From NCBI GenBank assembly GCA_027064565.1, contig JAMOPK010000396.1:1-5426 (forward strand): a stretch of DNA of 5,426 nt. Direction: 5' to 3'. Both the position numbers and the translations under genes were made by a program. The DNA is from Caldifarciminota bacterium (lineage in GTDB: Bacteria > Hydrothermota > Hydrothermia > B15-G9). This document shows positions 1 through 5,255 of this stretch, in pieces. Every line of letters begins with the position of its first letter. The first letter of the stretch is position 1. The notes under the pieces were generated by a model. The model made no database searches. It had not been told where the DNA came from and saw only the letters and a program-made list of their open reading frames with translations.

Positions 1-588
1 AGGATCAGGCTTATCCAGAACTCAGGCGGGACCATCGCCTTTGCGCTCAACACGGGCATACGGGCGGCAAGGGGACAATACATCTCACAGCTTGATTCCG
101 ACGATGTCTATTTACCTCAGACACTTGAGCGGATGACGGCTGCGCTGGACGCTGACCCTTACGCCGGCCTTGCCATCTCCTATTATGAATTGATGGACGC
201 CGAGGGCAATCCAATGCCCGAATTCGGCGTTATAACCCATCTCGAATATGACCGGAACAACATCCTGAGGGTCGAAGGTGCCGGCGCTGTGAGGACATGG
301 CGCAGGTCAACGCTGATCAGGATGGGCTTGTTCGACGAGCCACACTATGGAAATTATGGCGAGGACTACGATATGGTGTTGAAAGTATCGGAGCACCACA
401 GAGTTATACGAGTGCATGAGGTGCTGTATCGTTATCGGAGGCATTCGGATTCCACCGAGCTAACGCGGCCGGCCGAATACAGGATCAAAACGAAAGCGCT
501 TGCCCGCAGGATGTCGCTTGTCAGGCGCAAAGAGTTGAACATGGCGAGGTTCCTTGCACATGGGCTTTCGGGGACAAATGATGGCTGA
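1..588 (+). CDS. Family 2 glycosyltransferase, C-terminal part (5' end outside window)
   Basis: This is the open end of a GT-A fold, family 2 glycosyltransferase, which transfers a sugar from a nucleotide-sugar donor, usually in polysaccharide, O-antigen or glycoprotein assembly at the inner face of the membrane. The frame is open from base 1 to the TGA at 586-588, giving 195 residues. Fragment residues 17-39 (NTGIRAARG...LDSDDVYLP) carry the donor- and metal-binding DxD motif, with LDSDD at 31-35. GEDYD at about 120-124 supplies the usual acidic catalytic-base region, and YRYRRHSDS near 144-151 is the typical end of the domain. The N-terminal part of the fold, normally about 50-60 residues with the nucleotide-binding strand, lies off the left edge, so the internal ATG at 133 is not the start. 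No transmembrane segment is visible. Donor and acceptor cannot be told from sequence. The family call is firm. Confidence 0.9.
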   Translation, partial: RIRLIQNSGGTIAFALNTGIRAARGQYISQLDSDDVYLPQTLERMTAALDADPYAGLAISYYELMDAEGNPMPEFGVITHLEYDRNNILRVEGAGAVRTWRRSTLIRMGLFDEPHYGNYGEDYDMVLKVSEHHRVIRVHEVLYRYRRHSDSTELTRPAEYRIKTKALARRMSLVRRKELNMARFLAHGLSGTNDG

Positions 589-643
589 ATTGAACGGTTT
601 TTTCACTTAATCCCGCAAATCTCATGCAAATGCCTATTAGATG

Positions 644-672
644 TTGACTTATGATATCCTTTTTACTATAAT
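644..672 (+). promoter_or_regulatory. Strong sigma70-type promoter for the HU to bL25 unit
   Basis: The -35 box TTGACT (644-649, five of six consensus bases) and the -10 box TATAAT (667-672, perfect) are separated by exactly 17 bp. Transcription would start near 677-681, giving a leader of about 40 nt before the HU ATG at 721. The surrounding DNA is AT-rich compared with the coding regions. It is the best promoter match I see in the window and the only convincing one upstream of the plus-strand gene series. The consensus match is seen directly; its use by the main sigma factor is inferred. Confidence 0.8.
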
Positions 673-675
673 ACT

Positions 676-690
676 CGACCGAAAAGGTCG
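676..690 (+). repeat. Short perfect inverted repeat over the predicted HU transcription start
   Basis: CGACC (676-680) and GGTCG (686-690) flank a GAAAA spacer. The predicted start site falls inside the left arm, so the transcript may lack part of the hairpin. A DNA-level operator is therefore as plausible as an RNA leader hairpin. There is no T-run after it, so it is not a terminator. A five-base arm could arise by chance. Confidence 0.3.
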
Positions 691-720
691 CAGAAACAAG
701 CCAATAAAGGAGGTTGCAAA

Positions 721-990
721 ATGACAAAGGCCGAACTTATCAGTGATGTCGCAAGGAAGACAGGACTGCCAAGGAAAGACGTAGCTCTTGTTGTGAATGC
801 CGTGCTTGAGTCCTTGAAAGAGGCATTCTTCAGAAAAGAGAGGATCGAGCTCAGAGGATTCGGCGTGTTTGTGACCAAAAATAGACGGCCAAGGGTCGGC
901 AGGAATCCGAGGACCAAGGAAGAGGTCAAGATTCCTGAGAGAACCGTGGTGGTTTTCAAACCTTCCAAAGTCATCAAGGAAAATCTATAA
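721..990 (+). CDS. HU/IHF-family nucleoid DNA-binding protein
   Basis: This is a small dimeric DNA-bending protein that compacts the nucleoid. Its 89 residues match the usual length of about 90. The N-terminal helices (MTKAELISDVARKTGL, then KKD-type helix 2 at 18-40) are canonical. ELRGFGVF (43-51) leads into the beta-arm, GRNPRT (60-65) holds the intercalating Pro63, and FKPSK (79-83) closes the saddle. ELRGFG is the IHF-like form of that motif, so an IHF-type paralogue is possible; homodimer versus heterodimer cannot be decided here. The start is fixed by AAAGGAGGT at 706-714, with AGGAGG 7 nt before the ATG. It is the first gene after the strong promoter at 644-672, with a 14-nt gap to the next small gene. 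The base TAAGGGAGAG around its stop provides the next ribosome site. Confidence 0.95.
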   Translation: MTKAELISDVARKTGLPRKDVALVVNAVLESLKEAFFRKERIELRGFGVFVTKNRRPRVGRNPRTKEEVKIPERTVVVFKPSKVIKENL

Positions 991-1004
991 GGGAGAGATG
1001 AGAT

Positions 1005-1100
1005 ATGCCCTGTGGTAGAAAGAGAAAGCTGCGCAAGATCAAGAAGCACAAACTGAAGAAGCGCAGAAAAAGGGATAGACATAAGAAAAAGAAGAGATGA
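1005..1100 (+). CDS. 31-aa basic COX24/AURKAIP1 (mS38/bS22-like) domain protein
   Basis: ATG at 1005 opens 31 codons ending in TGA at 1098-1100. Of the 31 residues, 21 are Lys or Arg, two are His, and only Asp24 is acidic. The core RKIKKHKLKKRRKR (10-23) resembles the C-terminal COX24/AURKAIP1 domain, which is mS38 in mitochondrial ribosomes and is related to the tiny mycobacterial bS22. The MPxGRKRK opening recalls annotated bacterial AURKAIP1/COX24-domain proteins. A role as a structural small-subunit ribosomal protein binding rRNA is inferred from that family. A site GGGAG at 991-995 sits 9 nt before the ATG and directly follows the HU stop. The gene sits 14 nt after HU and overlaps the phosphodiesterase start by ATGA, which supports real translation. 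It is short enough to be missed by many gene callers. A generic basic peptide remains possible because low complexity can mimic homology. Confidence 0.77.
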   Translation: MPCGRKRKLRKIKKHKLKKRRKRDRHKKKKR

Positions 1101-1588
1101 AGATACTCGTTATCTCTGATACTCATATCCCGCACAGGGCGAAGGAGCTCCCGGAGAAAGTTATGGAGGAACTCAACCGGGTTGACATGGTCGTCCATGC
1201 CGGCGACTTTACCTCCTTCAACTTCTACCTGGAGCTTCGCGCCCTGTCGCCTTCTTTGAAGGCGGTTCGCGGGAACATGGACGATTCGGACATATACGAT
1301 ACTTTGCCCGAAAAGCTTATCTTTGAGGTTGACGGGTTTAAAATCGGGCTAACTCATGGTTTCGGTTCGCCCTTTGGCATTGAAAAACGAGTCATTAAAT
1401 TGTTTGACAGCGAAGACATTGATCTTCTGATATTTGGTCATACTCATAGACCACTTGATAAAACGATAAACGGATTGCATCTGTTCAATCCCGGCAGCCC
1501 AACTGACAGAATATTCACGATACGGCGCAGTTACGGGTTAATCGAAATCGAGAACGGCAAACTGACGTCAAAAATAATTTATCTGTGA
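1097..1588 (+). CDS. YfcE/MJ0936-family metallophosphoesterase (phosphodiesterase)
   Basis: This is a calcineurin-like, two-metal phosphoesterase of the compact bacterial/archaeal YfcE/MJ0936 family (163 aa, the usual size). Characterised members cleave phosphodiester model substrates; the physiological substrate is generally unknown. All metal motifs are present in order: DTH at 8-10, HAGD at 34-37, GNMD at 59-62, THG at 86-88 and GHTH at 114-117, followed by NPGS at 131-134. No signal peptide is seen, so it should be cytoplasmic. MKILVISDTH is the standard family N-terminus, which fixes the start at 1097. That ATG overlaps the TGA of the 31-aa gene (ATGA), and only a purine-rich AAGAAGAG run precedes it. 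Translation is therefore probably coupled to the small gene. The tRNA-Arg begins 7 nt after its stop. The family call is firm; the role is not known. Confidence 0.93.
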   Translation: MKILVISDTHIPHRAKELPEKVMEELNRVDMVVHAGDFTSFNFYLELRALSPSLKAVRGNMDDSDIYDTLPEKLIFEVDGFKIGLTHGFGSPFGIEKRVIKLFDSEDIDLLIFGHTHRPLDKTINGLHLFNPGSPTDRIFTIRRSYGLIEIENGKLTSKIIYL

Positions 1589-1595
1589 AATCAAT

Positions 1596-1669
1596 GCGCC
1601 CGTAGCTCAACTGGATAGAGCGTCAGACTCCGGATCTGGAGGTTGGGGGTTCGACTCCCCCCGGGCGCG
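1596..1669 (+). tRNA. tRNA-Arg (anticodon CCG)
   Basis: A full cloverleaf folds by eye. The acceptor GCGCCCG (1596-1602) pairs perfectly with CGGGCGC (1662-1668). The D stem is GCTC/GAGC, and the anticodon stem TCAGA/TCTGG has one U-G pair. The T arm is GGGGG-TTCGACT-CCCCC. The anticodon loop CTCCGGA (1628-1634) gives CCG at 1630-1632, reading the arginine codon CGG. A20 in the D loop (1615) and C35 (1631) are the known arginine identity elements. The discriminator base is G1669. The 3' CCA is not encoded, because GTT follows, so it must be added by CCA transferase. No clear promoter of its own is seen; it lies 7 nt after the phosphodiesterase stop and 23 nt before prs, so it is probably cut from the operon transcript. 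Confidence 0.97.
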
Positions 1670-1692
1670 TTATTTTTTAAAAGGGGAACGTC

Positions 1693-2640
1693 ATGCATGG
1701 GGATATTAAGCTGCTGGCAGGTAACAACTCTGAGTATCTCCTTGAAAGGATAGCTTTCAAGATCGGTATCCCGCCAACAAAGAGGATACTTTCCCGTTTC
1801 AGCGACGGCGAGATACGGGTCCAGATATTGGAAAGTATCCGCGGCGACGATGTCTTCATAGTCCAATCCACCAATCCTCCATCGGACAATCTGATGGAGT
1901 TGCTTCTCTTGATAGATGCAGCCAAAAGGGCATCCGCATCGCGGGTCACGGCCGTAATCCCTTACTTCGGATATGCGAGACAGGACAGGAAAGACCAGCC
2001 CAGAGTCCCCATATCGGCCAAACTTATCGCCAATCTGCTTCAGGTGGCAGGTGCTGACAGGGTTATCACCCTTGACCTACACGCCGACCAGATTCAGGGG
2101 TTTTTCGACATCCCTGTGGACAACCTATACGCCACTCCAATATTCAAGGATTTCTTTGCTCTCCGTGGCATCATGGATCCTGAGGAATACATGATTGTGG
2201 CTCCTGATGTCGGGGCAACCAAGCGGGCAAGGCTTATGGCGCGCTACTTCGGCAACCTGCCGCTTGCTCTCGTTGATAAGCGACGGCCTGAGCCGAATCA
2301 GGCAGAAGTGGTCAACATCATCGGTAGCGTTGAATCCAAAAAGCTGTTGATAATCGATGACATAATCGACACGGGACGCACGATAGCGGTCGCTTCAAAA
2401 GCGTTGCTGGAAGCAGGAGCAAAGGAAGTCAGGGTTGCGGCCACACACGGTCTGTTTTCCGGTCAGGCAAAGAAAATCCTCGATGACAGCCCCATAGAGG
2501 AAATCGTTATAACGGATTCCCTTGCAATTCCGGCGGAGCGCAGGCCGGAGAGACTCACCGTTCTTGACATCGCTCCGCTCCTTGCTGAAGCGATCATAAG
2601 GACACATGACGCACGCTCTTTAAGTGCGCTTTTCCTTTAA
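1693..2640 (+). CDS. prs: Ribose-phosphate pyrophosphokinase (PRPP synthetase)
   Basis: Prs makes 5-phosphoribosyl 1-diphosphate from ribose 5-phosphate and ATP, feeding purine, pyrimidine, NAD, histidine and tryptophan synthesis in the cytoplasm. The 315 residues match class I bacterial enzymes (about 315-317). In order I see FSDGEI (36-41), QSTNPPSDNLMELL (58-71), the ATP-binding PYFGYARQDRK (90-100), DLHADQIQGFF (128-138), the catalytic flexible loop DKRRPEPNQAEV with Lys196 and Arg198, and the PRPP loop IIDDIIDTGRTI (220-231). The C-terminus, LLAEAIIRTHDARSLSALF, is typical. The PRPP loop has DTGRT where DTGGT or DTAGT is more usual. The start has AAGGGG (1681-1686) 6 nt before the ATG. 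The neighbours, tRNA-Arg before and bL25 after, fit the common prs-rplY pairing. Confidence 0.96.
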   Translation: MHGDIKLLAGNNSEYLLERIAFKIGIPPTKRILSRFSDGEIRVQILESIRGDDVFIVQSTNPPSDNLMELLLLIDAAKRASASRVTAVIPYFGYARQDRKDQPRVPISAKLIANLLQVAGADRVITLDLHADQIQGFFDIPVDNLYATPIFKDFFALRGIMDPEEYMIVAPDVGATKRARLMARYFGNLPLALVDKRRPEPNQAEVVNIIGSVESKKLLIIDDIIDTGRTIAVASKALLEAGAKEVRVAATHGLFSGQAKKILDDSPIEEIVITDSLAIPAERRPERLTVLDIAPLLAEAIIRTHDARSLSALFL

Positions 2641-2674
2641 CATTAAAAACTAACTCTGAAAAGGAGGGATTTTT

Positions 2675-3304
2675 ATGCCTGTGGAACTCAAAGTCGAACT
2701 CAGAAACGAGCTCGGGAAATCGGCGGTGAAAAAACTCAGAGCAGCCGGTTATCTGCCTGGCGTAGTCTATGGCGCCGGCGAGGAAACAAAACACATTAAA
2801 TTCGACGCCAATGAATTCGAGCATCTCTGGCACAGAATCCACGGGGAACAGGTCGTGATCAACCTGAAATTTCCCGATGGGACCACAAAGATGGGTGTCA
2901 TTCAGGAGATCGCAAGACATCCGGTCACCGGGAAGATGCTCCATGTGGATTTCCACATCTTCCACAAGGGCGAGACAGTGGAAGTCACTGTCCCGGTTAT
3001 CACTGTCGGCACACCTAAGGGCGTCAAAATGGGCGGCATCCTTGAGCACATCATTCGTGAGCTTGACATTAAGACAACTCCGGATAACATCCCACCTCAC
3101 ATCGAGATCGACGTTACCGATCTCGGCATTGGCGATTCAATCCATGTGAAGGACATCCAGCTTGAAGGCATTGAGATAGACGAGGATCCTGAAGAAGTGA
3201 TTGTTACTGTGCTTGCACCTCGTAAGGCCGTGGAGGTCGAGGAAGAAGAGGCAGTTGAAGAGGAAGCTGCTGAGGAAGCCGGGGAAGAGGAACAGGAAAG
3301 CTAA
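2675..3304 (+). CDS. rplY: Large-subunit ribosomal protein bL25, long CTC/TL5 form
   Basis: bL25 binds 5S rRNA in the large ribosomal subunit. At 209 residues this is the two-domain CTC/TL5 form rather than the roughly 94-aa E. coli form. Residues 1-92 are the 5S-binding domain, with GKSAVKKLRAAGYLPGVVYG (14-33) and IQEIARHPVTGKMLHVDF (76-93) as signatures. Residues 93-184 are the C-terminal beta domain (VPVITVGTPKGVKMGGIL, then PPHIEIDVTDLGIGDSIHVKDI). Residues 186-209 form a tail with 14 Glu, common in this form but variable among relatives. The start follows AAGGAGG at 2661-2667, 7 nt before the ATG, and 34 nt after prs. The frequent downstream partner pth (peptidyl-tRNA hydrolase) is absent; a terminator begins 27 nt after the stop. 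Confidence 0.95.
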   Translation: MPVELKVELRNELGKSAVKKLRAAGYLPGVVYGAGEETKHIKFDANEFEHLWHRIHGEQVVINLKFPDGTTKMGVIQEIARHPVTGKMLHVDFHIFHKGETVEVTVPVITVGTPKGVKMGGILEHIIRELDIKTTPDNIPPHIEIDVTDLGIGDSIHVKDIQLEGIEIDEDPEEVIVTVLAPRKAVEVEEEEAVEEEAAEEAGEEEQES

Positions 3305-3331
3305 AAACACCCTGACCGGCGAAGCTATTAC

Positions 3332-3364
3332 AAAAGGGGCGCCTATGCGTCCCTTTTTCTTTTT
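3332..3364 (+). terminator. Intrinsic terminator of the plus-strand unit, probably also serving ruvB
   Basis: AAAAGGGGCGC (3332-3342) pairs with GCGTCCCTTTT (3347-3357) around a CTAT loop, giving 11 bp with one G-U pair (3339 with 3350). The T-rich tail TTTTTCTTTTT runs 3354-3364. On the minus strand the same hairpin follows the ruvB stop (3364-3366), but the wobble becomes an A-C mismatch and the U-run is only TTTT. Termination should therefore be stronger on the plus strand. It separates the converging bL25 and ruvB genes. Confidence 0.85.
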
Positions 3365-4374
3365 CAGAAAAACCTCAACTTCGGGTCATCAAGGAGTTTT
3401 TTGAGATGTTCGTAGGCGCCGGGGGTCGCCACCCGGCCGCGCGGGGTGCGCTTAAGCAACCCTTCCCGCAGAAGGAACGGCTCATAGACCTCCTCGATGG
3501 TCTCAGCATTTTCACCGACCGCCATCGCAAGCGTCTTTATGCCTACAGGCCCACCGTCAAATTTTTCGATAAGTGTCAGGAGGATCCGCTTGTCCATGTC
3601 ATCCAGTCCTCTATGATCGACGTTCAGCATATCCAGAGCATAACGTGCTATTTCGATGGTGATGGTTCCGTCCCCACGAATCTGTGCGTAATCTCTCACC
3701 CTGCGCAGTAGGCGGTTGGCTATCCTCGGCGTTCCACGTGAACGGCGGGCGATTTCATGAGCCGCTTCAGGCTGGATTTCTACGCCGAGGATCCTGGCCG
3801 ACCTTTCAACGATCATCTGCAACTCATCAACGGTATAATAATCCAGCCTGAAACTTATTCCGAAGCGAGACATCAAAGGCGATGTGATCATTCCGGCACG
3901 CGTGGTCGCACCGATAAGGGTGAAGGGATTTAATGGGATCTTAACCGTCCTTGCGCCCGGCCCTCTATCGATCACGATGTCGATCCTGAAGTCCTCCATT
4001 GCGGCGTAAAGGTATTCCTCGACGCTGCGCGGCAATCTGTGGATCTCATCAACGAAGAGGACATCGCCTTTGCCCAATCCGGTCAGGATGCCGGCAAGGT
4101 CTGCGGGACGTTCAAGGATGGGGCCGGAGGTGGATACAATTTCAACTCCAAGCTCGTTCGAAATTATGTGGGCGAGGGTGGTTTTCCCAAGGCCTGGCGG
4201 GCCGTAAAAGAGGATATGATCAAGCGCCTCGTCCCTTTGAAGCGCAGCCTTTATGAAAACCTCAAGGTTTTCCTTGATACGGGACTGCCCGATAAACTCT
4301 GAAAGTCTGGCAGGGCGCAGACTGGAATCAAATTCAACCTCGCTGTAATCGGCCTTGGGATCGGTTATTCTCAT
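3364..4374 (-). CDS. ruvB: Holliday junction branch-migration helicase RuvB
   Basis: RuvB is the hexameric AAA+ motor that, with RuvA, drives branch migration of Holliday junctions in recombinational repair. The 336 residues match the family. Landmarks are LRPARLSEFIGQ (19-30), Walker A GPPGLGKT (58-65), Walker B with DEIH (LFVDEIHRL, 106-114), sensor 1 GATTRAG (155-161), and the arginine finger in SRFG (Arg170). The C-terminal winged-helix DNA-binding domain ends with the TPRGRVATPGAYEHL signature. The N-terminus aligns in length with known RuvB proteins, and an in-frame TAA lies five codons upstream of the ATG at 4374, so this is the only sensible start. No ruvA or ruvC adjoins. The nearest gene upstream is a lipoprotein with its own terminator, so ruvB is probably monocistronic. 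GAGGGAG is 17 nt upstream, too far for a normal ribosome site. Confidence 0.97.
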   Translation of the reverse strand: MRITDPKADYSEVEFDSSLRPARLSEFIGQSRIKENLEVFIKAALQRDEALDHILFYGPPGLGKTTLAHIISNELGVEIVSTSGPILERPADLAGILTGLGKGDVLFVDEIHRLPRSVEEYLYAAMEDFRIDIVIDRGPGARTVKIPLNPFTLIGATTRAGMITSPLMSRFGISFRLDYYTVDELQMIVERSARILGVEIQPEAAHEIARRSRGTPRIANRLLRRVRDYAQIRGDGTITIEIARYALDMLNVDHRGLDDMDKRILLTLIEKFDGGPVGIKTLAMAVGENAETIEEVYEPFLLREGLLKRTPRGRVATPGAYEHLKKLLDDPKLRFF

Positions 4375-4382
4375 GGCTGATA

Positions 4383-4411
4383 ATTATATTGCTCCCTCAA
4401 ACCACATTCAC
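4383..4411 (-). promoter_or_regulatory. ruvB: Candidate ruvB promoter placed almost on the start codon
   Basis: Read on the minus strand, a perfect TATAAT (-10, 4388-4383) has a weak GTGAAT (-35, 4411-4406; three of six) 17 bp before it. Only 8 nt separate the -10 box from the ruvB ATG (4374-4372). A start 6-9 nt after the -10 box would leave a leader of at most about 3 nt. This fits the lack of a well-spaced Shine-Dalgarno site. The alternative is an unseen upstream promoter with inefficient use of the distant GAGGGAG. Confidence 0.45.
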
Positions 4412-4450
4412 AGGCTTACCTGAAGGCTCAATTTTACGAGTGTCCGCTTT

Positions 4451-4484
4451 CAAAAACCAAACGGGACGGGCGTTCACCCGTCCC
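4451..4484 (-). terminator. Intrinsic terminator of the lipoprotein gene
   Basis: On the minus strand a perfect 8-bp stem GGGACGGG/CCCGTCCC (arms at 4484-4477 and 4470-4463) closes a 6-nt TGAACG loop. It is followed by the T-rich GTTTGGTTTTTG down to 4451. It begins 18 nt after the lipoprotein stop. It isolates ruvB from read-through. The tract is interrupted by GG, so efficiency may be moderate. Confidence 0.75.
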
Positions 4485-4502
4485 ACCCACAACATGTCGG
4501 AA

Positions 4503-5162
4503 TCAATGGACGTTGTAGCCTTCCAGCTCTGAGACCTGCCAGCCGCTCGGTTCCTCTGTCCCTCTCATCTTCACAGCCCCAATGTTGTCGGCGAAATGGA
4601 CATAATTGTAGGAAGTATCAGCATAAGTATGACCTCCATAGGAAAAAGACGTGACGGTGGTATATTTCACAAGGAGCGCGCCGGAGAATGTGCCAGCAGG
4701 AACGGTCACGTTCTCGCTCCCCACAGCTTCTGCCGTTTGCGTAAACGAGGTATTGGAATCGGATTCGGAATGCACCGTCCACCTATCGCCGACAGAGAGC
4801 GGGGTCTTGAGCAGTTTGAAATCGATCCATCTACCCATTTCCCGGGAGTAGTATAACTCATGGATATAGCCATTTTCCTCATAAAGATAGGATGTGTCAT
4901 TCGGATTTTCGGTATTTATCATGACATAGGTATGCTTGCCGTTGACGTCGGCGGTGCCGATGATCTTTGTGGTGTCATGCGTTGTGTCGGGTTTTGCGGT
5001 CGTTTCATACTCCATATAAGCCCACCAGTTACCAACGCCCATAGGAAACGGGTTGGAAATTGTGGCACCGGAGCCTCCACCACCTTCATCGCTTTCTTCC
5101 TCGCCACATCCAACAATGGCAATAACACTTATCACAAGCACTGCAATAATCCACTTTTTCAT
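4503..5162 (-). CDS. Predicted secreted lipoprotein of unknown function
   Basis: I do not recognise a named family. The 219-aa product begins MKKW, has a hydrophobic core at 5-17, and a lipobox I-V-G-Cys19, so it should be exported and lipid-anchored at Cys19. An acidic, Gly-rich linker (GEEESDEGGGGSG, 20-32) follows. The rest is Thr/Tyr/Ser-rich and reads as beta strands: NPFPMGVGNWWAY (37-49), LSVGDRWTV (122-130), VTVPAGTFSGALLVKY (152-167) and FADNIGAVKMRG (190-201). The G-N-x-W opening, V-P-A-G-T-F and the final G-A-V-K are a recurring layout in uncharacterised bacterial surface lipoproteins; that resemblance is from memory and gives no function. The start is strong: AAAGGAGGTAGGAG lies just before the ATG, with AGGAGG at 8 nt. 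It has its own promoter and terminator, so it is separate from cas1 and ruvB. Confidence 0.85.
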   Translation of the reverse strand: MKKWIIAVLVISVIAIVGCGEEESDEGGGGSGATISNPFPMGVGNWWAYMEYETTAKPDTTHDTTKIIGTADVNGKHTYVMINTENPNDTSYLYEENGYIHELYYSREMGRWIDFKLLKTPLSVGDRWTVHSESDSNTSFTQTAEAVGSENVTVPAGTFSGALLVKYTTVTSFSYGGHTYADTSYNYVHFADNIGAVKMRGTEEPSGWQVSELEGYNVH

Positions 5163-5201
5163 AACTCCTACCTCCTTTTACAGGCGACAATCTCGAAAAA
5201 A

Positions 5202-5230
5202 ATTCTAAAGATGATTATCCCGGCATTCAA
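5202..5230 (-). promoter_or_regulatory. Sigma70-like promoter of the lipoprotein gene
   Basis: On the minus strand TTGAAT (5230-5225, four of six) and TAGAAT (5207-5202, five of six) are 17 bp apart. The expected start near 5195 gives a leader of about 33 nt with the strong Shine-Dalgarno site. The promoter lies within the 93 bp between the cas1 stop and the lipoprotein start, so the lipoprotein need not depend on cas transcription. Confidence 0.6.
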
Positions 5231-5255
5231 CACGGCGAGGAATCAACGAAGCCAC

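Noticed and set aside
598..603. Run of six T after the glycosyltransferase stop as an intrinsic terminator
   Set aside because: No stem of useful length can be formed directly upstream of the run.
666..1082. Minus-strand 138-aa open frame rich in Leu/Ser/Phe
   Set aside because: It is antisense to HU and to the Lys/Arg-codon-rich 31-aa gene, which produces hydrophobic-looking shadow translation; it has no ribosome site or family motif.
1591..1866. Minus-strand 91-aa open frame ending in SRTPNLQIRSLTLYPVEL
   Set aside because: That ending is the reverse complement of the tRNA-Arg, a classic false protein seen in many databases; the rest is antisense to prs.
2610..2638. CGCAC/GTGCG hairpin plus CTTTTCCTTT at the end of prs as a terminator
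   Set aside because: The stem is only 5 bp with a 9-nt loop, lies inside the coding sequence, and the tract is broken by CC; at best a weak pause before bL25.
2594..3100. Minus-strand 168-aa open frame
   Set aside because: It lies wholly opposite bL25 and the prs end, with no start signals and no recognisable motif.
5163..5255. Searched for cas2 start, CRISPR repeats or a terminator after cas1
   Set aside because: All three minus-strand frames stop quickly, no Cas2-like N-terminus or repeated unit appears, and the T-run near 5196-5204 has no preceding stem.
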